Source of the DNA: an uncultured Anaerotruncus sp.
Lineage (GTDB): Bacteria; Bacillota; Clostridia; Oscillospirales; Ruminococcaceae
Direction: 5' to 3'
Length of the DNA: 12,908 bases
Assembly: GCA_910586875.1 (NCBI GenBank)
Contig: CAJUJI010000081.1
Coordinates: 1 to 12,908 of the forward strand
Shown: positions 7,193 through 12,908 of the stretch, one piece after another
Layout: the number at the start of each line of letters is the position of its first letter
How positions within the stretch are numbered: position 1 is the stretch's first letter
Program-made: the position numbers and the translations under genes
Notes under the pieces: model-generated
Databases searched by the model: none
The model's input: the letters and a program-made list of their open reading frames with translations, nothing else
What the model was told of the DNA's origin: nothing

Positions 7193-9178
7193 TTATTCGG
7201 CGGATGGGCCTGCCTCATACACGACATCCGAATCGGTTTCGGCTACAGCTTCTTCCTCCTGCTTTGCCTCCTCCAAGAGTGCACGAACAGAAAGGCTAAT
7301 CCGCTTCTTCTCGGTATCCACCTCGGTAATCTTGACCTGGACCTCCTGGCCAATCGAAAGAACATCCGCAGGCTTGTTAATCCGCTCATTGGAAATCTGG
7401 CTGATATGAATTAGGCCGTCTACACCTGGGATAATCTGCGCAAACGCGCCAAATGGAGTCATCGAAACTACCTTGACGGTGCAGATGGTGCCAACCGGAT
7501 AATCCTTTTGCATAATTTCCCACGGATTGTCCTCTGCCTTCTTATAGCCCAGCGAAATCTTTTTGCCTTCCTTGTCGATATCGCGGATATAAACCTCAAC
7601 GGTATCCCCAACATTTACCACCTCGGAAGGATGCTTAATGCGATTCCAGCTCAGCTCGGAAATGTGAATCATTCCGTCAACGCCGCCCAGGTTGACAAAC
7701 GCGCCATAGCTGGTGAGCGATTTCACCACGCCGGTATACTGCTGGCCAACCTCTGCCTGCTCCCAGAATTTGTCCTCCAGCTCCTTACGCTGCTCGCGCA
7801 GGACCACGCGGATAGAGCCGACCGCACGCTTGCGCTGGCGGTTAACCTCCAGAATTTTGAATTGTACCTTCTTCTTCAACAGGTCTTCCAGGCTGTCGCT
7901 TCTGGACATGGTTGCCTGGGACGCCGGAATAAATACGCGCACCCCATTGGTCAGCGCCAATACACCGCCCTTGATTACCTCAACCACGGTTCCCTCCAGG
8001 ATCTCGCCGGTATCCACGGCCCCCATAACCTTCTCAAAGCCAGCGATTGCATCCAAGCGCTTTTTGGAGAGCATCACAGTTCCCTCAACATCATTCACAC
8101 GGACGACCAGCAGCTCCAGCTCGTCGCCAATCTTGACCAGGTCCTCAACCTTTGCGTTGGGGTCGTCGGTCAGCTCCGCCAGCGGAACATAACCAGCGTG
8201 CTTTGTGCCAATATCAACAGAAATCTCATTTGGTGCCAACCCTGTGACAACAGCGGTTACCTTCTCCCTGTTATATATTGTTTTGAAGGATTGCTCCAGC
8301 ATCTCCTCAAAAGAAAGCTCTTCCTGGTCTTTTAGAATCTCACTCATGGTTTTATGTACCTCCTTAATAATGGACGCCGGTGTGGAAGCTCCAGCCGTAA
8401 CGCCGAAAATAGTATAGCCGCACAGTTCGAGATTATACAACTCCTCTGCACGTTCAACCAAAAAGGTCGGACAATGGCTGCTGCATAATTGAGCCAGCTT
8501 TGCCGTATTGGAACTGTGACGTCCGCCAACCACAACCATCGCTTCGCAGTTGGCAGCAAGTATACAGGCCTCAGACTGCCGCTTCTCAGTCGCATTACAT
8601 ATTGTATCAAAAATTTTGAGATTTGTACACACCTTTTTGAGTTTTTCTACGCATTTTTTCCAGACAATTGTCGAAAATGTTGTTTGCGCTACCAAAATTA
8701 TAGGGAATTTCCTATATTTTTCAATCCGCAAAAGCAGGTTTTCCAAATCTTCCTCATCCTGAAAGGAACTCCACTCCCCTTTACAGTAGCTCGCGATTCC
8801 CTCCACCTCCGGGTGACGAATGTCCCCCGCAATCAAAGTAAACGCATTTTCCGAATGCGCCTCCACAATCCGATGAATTTTTTGCACAAATGGACAGGTC
8901 AAATCCAACAGCTTGCATCCCTGCTTTTCTAGCTGATCATAGACCTGTTTTGTCACCCCATGGGAACGAATGATCACGCATCGGCCATCGATATTTTCCT
9001 GCACCTGCCGGATACAGGCGATTCCACAGCGCTCGAGCTCTGCAACAATCTGCGGGTTATGGATCAGTTCCCCCAGCATATACGCAGGTTCCCCCGAGCG
9101 CGCCTGCGCAAAGGCAGCATCCACCGCCCGCTGCACCCCAAAGCAGAACCCCGCCGACTGCGCTACAACAATCTTCAA
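7193..9178 (-). CDS. ispH: Bifunctional IspH (HMBPP reductase) - ribosomal protein S1 fusion
   Basis: A 661-residue fusion. Residues 1 to about 280 are IspH (LytB), the last enzyme of the MEP pathway, reducing HMBPP to IPP and DMAPP with a [4Fe-4S] cluster. The cluster cysteines are Cys12 (AGFCFGV), Cys95 (LTCP) and Cys194 (TICNAT). His40, His73, His122, Glu124 (RHPEVEG), Thr167 and the TAGASTP serine are also present. Residues about 303-630 hold four S1 RNA-binding domains (about 303-373, 389-457, 477-545, 563-630), as in the shorter Firmicute S1-like proteins, ending in an acidic tail. The fusion is known across Clostridia, so it is not an artefact. The start is TTG inside a TTGA overlap with the plsC stop, with GGAGGTG just upstream. 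The segment coding for residues about 150-195 is clearly AT-rich compared with the rest. The intrinsic terminator follows the gene. Confidence 0.96.
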   Translation of the reverse strand: MKIVVAQSAGFCFGVQRAVDAAFAQARSGEPAYMLGELIHNPQIVAELERCGIACIRQVQENIDGRCVIIRSHGVTKQVYDQLEKQGCKLLDLTCPFVQKIHRIVEAHSENAFTLIAGDIRHPEVEGIASYCKGEWSSFQDEEDLENLLLRIEKYRKFPIILVAQTTFSTIVWKKCVEKLKKVCTNLKIFDTICNATEKRQSEACILAANCEAMVVVGGRHSSNTAKLAQLCSSHCPTFLVERAEELYNLELCGYTIFGVTAGASTPASIIKEVHKTMSEILKDQEELSFEEMLEQSFKTIYNREKVTAVVTGLAPNEISVDIGTKHAGYVPLAELTDDPNAKVEDLVKIGDELELLVVRVNDVEGTVMLSKKRLDAIAGFEKVMGAVDTGEILEGTVVEVIKGGVLALTNGVRVFIPASQATMSRSDSLEDLLKKKVQFKILEVNRQRKRAVGSIRVVLREQRKELEDKFWEQAEVGQQYTGVVKSLTSYGAFVNLGGVDGMIHISELSWNRIKHPSEVVNVGDTVEVYIRDIDKEGKKISLGYKKAEDNPWEIMQKDYPVGTICTVKVVSMTPFGAFAQIIPGVDGLIHISQISNERINKPADVLSIGQEVQVKITEVDTEKKRISLSVRALLEEAKQEEEAVAETDSDVVYEAGPSAE

Positions 9179-9774
9179 ACACCCACCTCCAATAGCCGTA
9201 TTACTTCACCCATCATCTGATGGCTTGCGTTTTTGATCTCCCGCGGGGAGTTGATGCCCGGCGTGAAGCCCAGCTGTTCAAACGCAATCGGCGCACCATA
9301 GCGGACGGTTACCGGTGCACGAAAGGTTAGCTTTTCGCCAAAGCAGACCGCACAGGGCAAAACATCCGCCTGGGTACGCATCGCAATCAGTGCGGCACCG
9401 GATTTGGGGCGTTGCGGCTTGCCGTCCGGCGAGCGTGTCCCCTCTGGAAACATTCCCAGCACACGCCCCTGCCGGATCAGGTTATCCGACCAGTCAATTG
9501 CGCCGGAGTCCCCCTTACCCCTATCCACCGGAAACGCGCCCAACGCGTTCATCAGATGCTCCATAAACCAACCGCGAAACAGCTCCGCCTTTGCCATAAA
9601 ATGCACCTGCTGACGCAGCCCCGCCACCACAAACAGCGGATCAAAATTGGTGCGATGGTTGGCAACCAGAATATACCCCTTTTTGCATGGTATATGCTCT
9701 TTGCCCTCCACCTTGACCCGAAACAGGAGATGCAACACAATGATACAAACACCACGGGCAATTTTATAGAACAT
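9175..9774 (-). CDS. plsC: 1-acyl-sn-glycerol-3-phosphate acyltransferase (PlsC family)
   Basis: A 199-residue membrane-associated acyltransferase that adds the second acyl chain to lysophosphatidic acid, giving phosphatidic acid for phospholipid synthesis. The catalytic HX4D motif is NHRTNFD (His40, Asp45). GAFPVDRG (79-86), FPEGTRS (109-115) and VLPCAV (138-143) match motifs II to IV. A hydrophobic N-terminal stretch (about 8-20) could anchor it to the membrane. The ATG overlaps the end of cmk by 11 bases, and AAAGGAG lies 10 bases upstream inside cmk. Its stop overlaps the TTG of ispH as TTGA, so cmk, plsC and ispH-rpsA should form one coupled transcript. The protein is slightly short for the family but all motifs are intact. 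Acceptor specificity cannot be read from sequence. Confidence 0.93.
   Translation of the reverse strand: MFYKIARGVCIIVLHLLFRVKVEGKEHIPCKKGYILVANHRTNFDPLFVVAGLRQQVHFMAKAELFRGWFMEHLMNALGAFPVDRGKGDSGAIDWSDNLIRQGRVLGMFPEGTRSPDGKPQRPKSGAALIAMRTQADVLPCAVCFGEKLTFRAPVTVRYGAPIAFEQLGFTPGINSPREIKNASHQMMGEVIRLLEVGV
9184..9190 (-). promoter_or_regulatory. Ribosome binding site for the TTG start of ispH-rpsA
   Basis: GGAGGTG on the minus strand lies inside the end of plsC, with GGAGG 7 bases before TTG at 9176-9178. The protein read from this TTG begins MKIVVAQSAGFCFGV, the usual IspH N-terminus. It confirms an uncommon TTG start for an important fusion gene. Confidence 0.85.
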
Positions 9775-10438
9775 CCTGCAACTTCTCCTTTACAATCTGT
9801 ACAATCCGCTGCACCGCCTGTTCCAGCGTATCCTCGGTTGTATCCACCAATACCGCATCCGCCGCTTGCTTGAGCGGCGCAATCGCTCTGGTGGCATCAT
9901 TATGGTCGCGCTGCTTGACCTCGGCCAACAGCTGGTCGTAATCCACCTGCATCCCCTTTTCGCATAGCTCCCGGTAACGCCGGCGCGCGCGCTCCTCTGG
10001 TGTTGCTGTCAGAAAAATTTTCACCTGTGCCGCCGGCAGTACCACTGTACCAATATCCCGCCCGTCCATCACAACATTATTTTCCATCGCAAGATTTTGC
10101 TGCAATGCGAACAGAAATTGCCGCACCTCTGGCAGTGCACTGACCTTACTGGCGGCCATCGAAATTTCCGGCTGGCGAATCTCCTCTGAGACATCGTAGC
10201 CATTCATAAAAACATGCTGTATCCCCTCAATCTGCCGCAAATCCAGCTTGATGTCCGGCAACAGGCAGCCCACCTGCTGCGGCGAATCCAGCTGTGCTTC
10301 ATGTGCGGTAGCGTATAGCCCAATAGCACGGTAAAGCGCGCCTGTGTCCACATAAATGTAATCCAACTCCTGCGCAAGCGCGCGGGCGATGGTGCTTTTG
10401 CCGGCTCCGGCCGGCCCATCAATGGCGATTGCAACCAT
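9764..10438 (-). CDS. cmk: Cytidylate kinase
   Basis: A 224-residue cytoplasmic kinase transferring phosphate from ATP to CMP/dCMP, feeding CTP and dCTP pools and recycling CMP from phospholipid synthesis. The P-loop GPAGAGKST is at 8-16, DTGALYRAIG at 31-40, VMDGRDIGT at 123-131, RRRYREL of the lid at 152-158 and RDHNDATRAIAPL at 177-189. The ATG at 10436-10438 is preferred over a GTG three codons upstream, because a GGTGA Shine-Dalgarno (10444-10448) lies 5 bases before the ATG and itself contains that GTG. It is followed by plsC with an 11-base overlap, a frequent pairing in Firmicutes. The gene before it is 145 bases away, so cmk may have extra control of its own. Confidence 0.95.
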   Translation of the reverse strand: MVAIAIDGPAGAGKSTIARALAQELDYIYVDTGALYRAIGLYATAHEAQLDSPQQVGCLLPDIKLDLRQIEGIQHVFMNGYDVSEEIRQPEISMAASKVSALPEVRQFLFALQQNLAMENNVVMDGRDIGTVVLPAAQVKIFLTATPEERARRRYRELCEKGMQVDYDQLLAEVKQRDHNDATRAIAPLKQAADAVLVDTTEDTLEQAVQRIVQIVKEKLQDVL

Positions 10439-10443
10439 TTCTC

Positions 10444-10448
10444 TCACC
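10444..10448 (-). promoter_or_regulatory. Ribosome binding site deciding the cmk start
   Basis: GGTGA on the minus strand matches the 3' part of the GGAGGTGA consensus and sits 5 bases before the ATG at 10436-10438. The alternative GTG at 10445-10447 lies within this site and has no good site of its own. Confidence 0.55.
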
Positions 10449-10466
10449 CTGTCTTTATAAAATTGT

Positions 10467-10489
10467 ACTGCCTAACTCATTGTGGCAGT
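10467..10489. repeat. Inverted repeat in the cmk leader
   Basis: ACTGCC (10467-10472) and GGCAGT (10484-10489) form a perfect 6-base inverted repeat around 11 bases, about 30 bases before the cmk start. A TACAAT sequence resembling a -10 box directly follows it on the minus strand, but no matching -35 box was found. It could be an RNA hairpin, an operator or chance. Confidence 0.3.
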
Positions 10490-10514
10490 GTATGAAAGGT
10501 TTTACTCAATTTTT

Positions 10515-10554
10515 CAAAAAATCGCAGAGGCCAAGGGGCAAAGCTCCTCGCTGC
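10515..10554 (-). terminator. Candidate weak terminator after the flavoprotein gene
   Basis: On the minus strand CCTCGCTGC (10546-10554 on the plus strand) can pair with GCAGAGG (10524-10530) in a 7-bp stem with a 2-base bulge and a long loop, followed by a run of six T. It starts about 30 bases after the stop of the flavoprotein gene. The stem is imperfect, so read-through into cmk is likely; it may attenuate rather than stop transcription. Confidence 0.35.
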
Positions 10555-10583
10555 ATTTGTACAGCACATCCTTTATTGAAAAG

Positions 10584-11819
10584 TTAGCCGCTCGCAGCAG
10601 CCTGCGCCGCAAGAAAGGCGGTTGACCATGCAATCTGCAAATTGTATCCGCCGGTAAACGCGTCTACGTCTATGACCTCCCCAGCAAAATATAACCCTTC
10701 CACCAGCTTAGAACCCATCGTTTTCGGGTTGATCTCCTTGACACTCACACCGCCGGAGGTGATCACCGCCTGTTCGATTGGCGCAAAGCCCACCGGCGTC
10801 AGGGGCAGCGCCTTGAGCAGCTGCACAAAGCTGCGCCGCTGTTGCCGGGTCACCTCATGAACCTTGGTCTGCGGCAAAATCTCCGATTGCTGCACCAACA
10901 CAGGGATCAGTTTTCGTGGCAACAGCTTGCCCAGCGCATTCGCAAAATCGCGGTTCTTTGCCTCGCTAAAGTCTCGCAGCAGCCGCGCATCCAGTTGCTG
11001 TTCATCCAGCCCTGGCTTTAGATCAATATACATTTGGTAGCTTTCCGGCGCATCCCGCAGATAGGCCGACGCAGAGAGCACCAGCGGTCCCGAAACTCCA
11101 AAATGGGTGAACAACATCTCCCCCAATTCCTGGAACACGGTTTTCCCCTTTTGATCCTTCAGCGTCAGGCGCACATTTTTCAGCGAAAGTCCCATTGCCT
11201 GTGCACACCAGCGTTCCCGTGTATACACCGGCACTAAGGAAGGTCGTGTAGGCTGTATGGTATGTCCCACCTGCTCCGCCAGCCGGTAACCATCCCCATC
11301 CGAACCGGTGAGCGGGTAACTCAGCCCTCCTGTAGCAACCACCACCGCATCGGCGGTCAGCGTCGCGCCGGAGGTCAGTATGACACCACAGACTTGCCCT
11401 TGCTCAACCAACAGGTTTGCCACCCGATGATTTGTCAGAAGGCTTACACCATTTCTCTGCGCAAACGCAACCAATGCCTGTACCACATCCGCAGCCTGAT
11501 CGGACACTGGGAATACCCGTCGTCCCCGTTCGGTTTTCAGTGGAACGCCCAGCCCTTCAAACAGCTCCATCGCTGCCTCTGGCGGGAAGGCGTGAAACGC
11601 ACTATATAAAAAACGAGGATTGGTACGCACCTGCTTCATCAGTTCATCTACCGAACAATGATTGGTGAGATTACACCGTCCCTTGCCGGTAATTTGCAGC
11701 TTTTTGCCAAAACGGGGGTTGCGTTCCAACACGCTTACCTGTGCCCCCTGCTGTGCGGCAAGCCCTGCGCAGCAGAGACCCGCTGCCCCACCGCCAATCA
11801 CAAGTACCTGTCGTTTCAA
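10584..11819 (-). CDS. HI0933/BaiN-family NAD(P)/FAD-dependent flavoprotein
   Basis: A 411-residue cytoplasmic flavoprotein of the HI0933-like family, also annotated as BaiN or 'aminoacetone oxidase family FAD-binding enzyme'. The Rossmann FAD motif VIGGGAAGL is at 7-15, followed by the family signature GKKLQITGKGRCNLTN (38-53). ATGGLSYPLTGSDGDGY (162-178), the FTHFGVSGP block (237-245), AVITSGGVS (351-359) and the C-terminal flavin-binding segment beginning GLYFAGEV (375-382) complete the family. The physiological substrate is unknown; bile-acid reduction reported for BaiN should not be assumed here. The start is TTG within a TTGA overlap with the regulator stop. An in-frame stop 15 bases upstream excludes a longer start, and GAGGAT lies 8 bases before the TTG. 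It is thus co-transcribed and probably translationally coupled with the RpiR-type regulator. Confidence 0.92.
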   Translation of the reverse strand: MKRQVLVIGGGAAGLCCAGLAAQQGAQVSVLERNPRFGKKLQITGKGRCNLTNHCSVDELMKQVRTNPRFLYSAFHAFPPEAAMELFEGLGVPLKTERGRRVFPVSDQAADVVQALVAFAQRNGVSLLTNHRVANLLVEQGQVCGVILTSGATLTADAVVVATGGLSYPLTGSDGDGYRLAEQVGHTIQPTRPSLVPVYTRERWCAQAMGLSLKNVRLTLKDQKGKTVFQELGEMLFTHFGVSGPLVLSASAYLRDAPESYQMYIDLKPGLDEQQLDARLLRDFSEAKNRDFANALGKLLPRKLIPVLVQQSEILPQTKVHEVTRQQRRSFVQLLKALPLTPVGFAPIEQAVITSGGVSVKEINPKTMGSKLVEGLYFAGEVIDVDAFTGGYNLQIAWSTAFLAAQAAASG

Positions 11820-12688
11820 GATTGTCCATCCTCACGTTTTTCATAAACTTCATATTCGTCCCAAATTCGTTCCAGCCGCTCATAGGTATGGGCGACCTCA
11901 TCCCGTTTCTTCATCCCCACCGCAACAATCAGTGCATTGATCAATGCAAGCGGAGCAACCAGCGAATCCACAAAGGACACCATATCGCCGCGGGCCAGCA
12001 GCAGATGGTCCGCAGCCTGGGCAAGCGGTGATTTATTGGAATCGGTGATCGCAATGACGCGCGCACCGTTGGTACGGGCATATTGTGAGGCTTGCACCGT
12101 CCGTTTGGAATAGCGCGGAAAGCTGATGCCAATAAACACATCCTCGCTGTTAATGCGCATGATCTGCTCAAACATTTCCGCACGGCTGGTGGTATTGATC
12201 AGCCGCACGCTTGGGAAAATATGATTGAAATAAAAGCTTAGAAAGGTGGCCAGCGCCATTGAGGAACGGATTCCGATAATGTAAATGGTCCTTGCATAAC
12301 AGATGCTATCTACCGCCGCCGCAAACGCTGTGCGGTCGGATTCCTCCATTGTGCGCCGGATGTGCTCGATCTCCTTGCCCAGCACCTTATCCAACACGTT
12401 TGAATCCACCAGCTGCGCGCTGGTCGCATCCATCCGCTGCACGGTCGTCAGTTTATTGCGGATGAGCTCCTGAAGCGCCCGCTGAAGCTCCGGGTACCCC
12501 TCAAAACCAACCTCCGATGCAAAACGGACAACGGTAGATTCACTCACACCAACGGTCATCCCCAACTTGGAGGCGGTCATAAACGCCGCTTTATCAAAAT
12601 GTTCCATAATATACCGGGCAATCAACCGCTGGCCTTTAGAAAAATGCGGTGTCATCTGCCCGATTTGGGTCAACAAATCCTTTTCCAT
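11816..12688 (-). CDS. MurR/RpiR-family transcriptional regulator
   Basis: A 290-residue DNA-binding regulator. The N-terminal HTH_6 domain (about 1-77) contains the helix-turn-helix region TASKLGMTVGVSESTVVRF (38-56). The C-terminal SIS domain (about 125-255), which in this family binds phosphosugars, shows YIIGIRSSMALATF (136-149), ISFPRYSKRTVQAS (188-201) and ITDSNKSPLAQAADHLL (214-230). The ATG at 12686-12688 is preferred over a TTG two codons upstream, because AAGGG (12696-12700) is 7 bases from the ATG but only one base from the TTG. Its stop overlaps the TTG of the flavoprotein gene. It is first in cluster A, under a predicted promoter. No sugar-catabolic gene is adjacent, so its ligand and targets cannot be inferred from this window. 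Confidence 0.93.
   Translation of the reverse strand: MEKDLLTQIGQMTPHFSKGQRLIARYIMEHFDKAAFMTASKLGMTVGVSESTVVRFASEVGFEGYPELQRALQELIRNKLTTVQRMDATSAQLVDSNVLDKVLGKEIEHIRRTMEESDRTAFAAAVDSICYARTIYIIGIRSSMALATFLSFYFNHIFPSVRLINTTSRAEMFEQIMRINSEDVFIGISFPRYSKRTVQASQYARTNGARVIAITDSNKSPLAQAADHLLLARGDMVSFVDSLVAPLALINALIVAVGMKKRDEVAHTYERLERIWDEYEVYEKREDGQS
11828..11833 (-). promoter_or_regulatory. Ribosome binding site for the TTG start of the flavoprotein gene
   Basis: GAGGAT on the minus strand lies inside the end of the regulator gene, 8 bases before TTG at 11817-11819. Since an in-frame stop lies 15 bases upstream of that TTG and no ATG or GTG is available between them, the TTG is the only reasonable start. 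Confidence 0.7.
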
Positions 12689-12695
12689 TCCCAAA

Positions 12696-12700
12696 CCCTT
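12696..12700 (-). promoter_or_regulatory. Ribosome binding site deciding the regulator start
   Basis: AAGGG on the minus strand lies 7 bases before the ATG at 12686-12688. The TTG at 12692-12694 is only one base away from it, too near to be used. Confidence 0.65.
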
Positions 12701-12730
12701 CCCATATCTGTATTATTGGCCTATTTTATC

Positions 12731-12759
12731 ATCATAACGTACTCTTTTGGAAAAATCAA
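12731..12759 (-). promoter_or_regulatory. Predicted promoter of the regulator-flavoprotein-cmk-plsC-ispH cluster
   Basis: On the minus strand TTGATT (-35, 12754-12759) and TATGAT (-10, 12731-12736) are separated by 17 bases. The start point would lie about 35 bases before the regulator ATG. No clear operator palindrome overlaps it. Confidence 0.7.
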
Positions 12760-12801
12760 GCGAGAAGTTGTAAATTCCATTCGGTTATAAATTGTAATAT
12801 T

Positions 12802-12837
12802 AAATGCGAAGGAAAAGAGCAAAATTCCTTTGCATTT
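12802..12837. terminator. Stem-loop upstream of the regulator, possible terminator
   Basis: AAATGCGAAGGAA (12802-12814) pairs with TTCCTTTGCATTT (12825-12837): 12 pairs plus one G-T, around a 10-base loop. In the plus direction it is followed by TTTTTG-TTT, a fair U-tract. In the minus direction it runs into TTTAATATT, a poorer tract. All known genes here run on the minus strand, so it may end transcription of a gene beyond the right edge, or block antisense transcription. The rest of 12760-12908 is AT- and purine-rich with no supported gene. Confidence 0.5.
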
Positions 12838-12842
12838 TTGTT

Positions 12843-12908
12843 TATCTGGCACTAGGAGAAAAGAAGATGAGATGAAATGTGAATAAAAGAAGAAGACAGA
12901 GCCAGATA
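12843..12908. repeat. 8-base inverted repeat cut by the right window edge
   Basis: TATCTGGC (12843-12850) and GCCAGATA (12901-12908) are perfect reverse complements 50 bases apart. The second copy ends exactly at the window edge, so the arm could be longer. The interval is strongly purine-rich on the plus strand. No transposase or other gene lies between the arms. Its function is unknown and chance cannot be excluded. Confidence 0.35.

Noticed and set aside
7508..8335. Long open frame (275 codons) on the plus strand
   Set aside because: It lies antisense to the S1 and late IspH part of the fusion gene, has no recognisable domain or ribosome binding site, and is explained by the codon usage of the real gene.
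12852..12908. AGGAG followed by several ATG codons on the plus strand, suggesting a divergent gene
   Set aside because: The ATG frames stop within a few codons. A GTG frame from 12879 stays open to the edge but has no well-spaced ribosome binding site or plus-strand promoter, so there is too little to call.
1..12908. Search for tRNA, rRNA, CRISPR, insertion sequence, prophage or defence genes
   Set aside because: None was seen by reading; nearly all sequence is accounted for by ten conserved housekeeping or regulatory genes.

Overview
The window looks like a housekeeping stretch of a chromosome from an anaerobic Firmicute of class Clostridia, probably the Oscillospiraceae/Ruminococcaceae group. 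This placement rests on three things: the IspH-ribosomal protein S1 fusion gene typical of Clostridia and relatives, the recJ-relA-dtd-MBL-hemZ gene order, and strong GGAGG-type ribosome binding sites at around 50% GC. The species cannot be named from the sequence. All ten supported genes lie on the minus strand, so transcription runs from high to low coordinates. I see no rRNA, tRNA, CRISPR array, transposon or prophage gene. No gene-free stretch exceeds 300 bases.

Cluster A (about 12760 down to 7146) starts at a good sigma-A-type promoter (12731-12759). It encodes a MurR/RpiR-family regulator, an HI0933/BaiN-type FAD flavoprotein joined to it by a TTGA stop/start overlap, cytidylate kinase (cmk), an acylglycerolphosphate acyltransferase (plsC) and the bifunctional IspH-S1 protein. 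A strong intrinsic terminator (7146-7180) follows. Between the flavoprotein gene and cmk there are 145 bases holding a weak terminator-like hairpin and an inverted repeat. The cluster therefore joins a putative metabolite-sensing regulator to nucleotide, phospholipid, isoprenoid and translation functions.

Cluster B (about 7062 down to 54) starts at its own promoter with an extended -10 box (7034-7062) and a small palindrome near the expected transcription start. It encodes RecJ exonuclease, a bifunctional Rel-type (p)ppGpp synthetase/hydrolase, D-aminoacyl-tRNA deacylase, a glyoxalase-II-like metallo-beta-lactamase hydrolase and the radical SAM protein HemZ. Spacings are short and the last two genes overlap at ATGA. 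After hemZ, the left edge carries a consensus-like promoter reading out of the window with a palindrome lying across it, so a further, possibly regulated, unit begins just outside.

No clearly new system is visible: the genes belong to known families in familiar order. The points worth a second look are regulatory (palindromes placed on promoters, TTG starts in TTGA overlaps, an RpiR regulator heading this cluster, an inverted repeat at the right edge), plus a substituted active-site motif in Dtd and a missing apt gene between recJ and relA.
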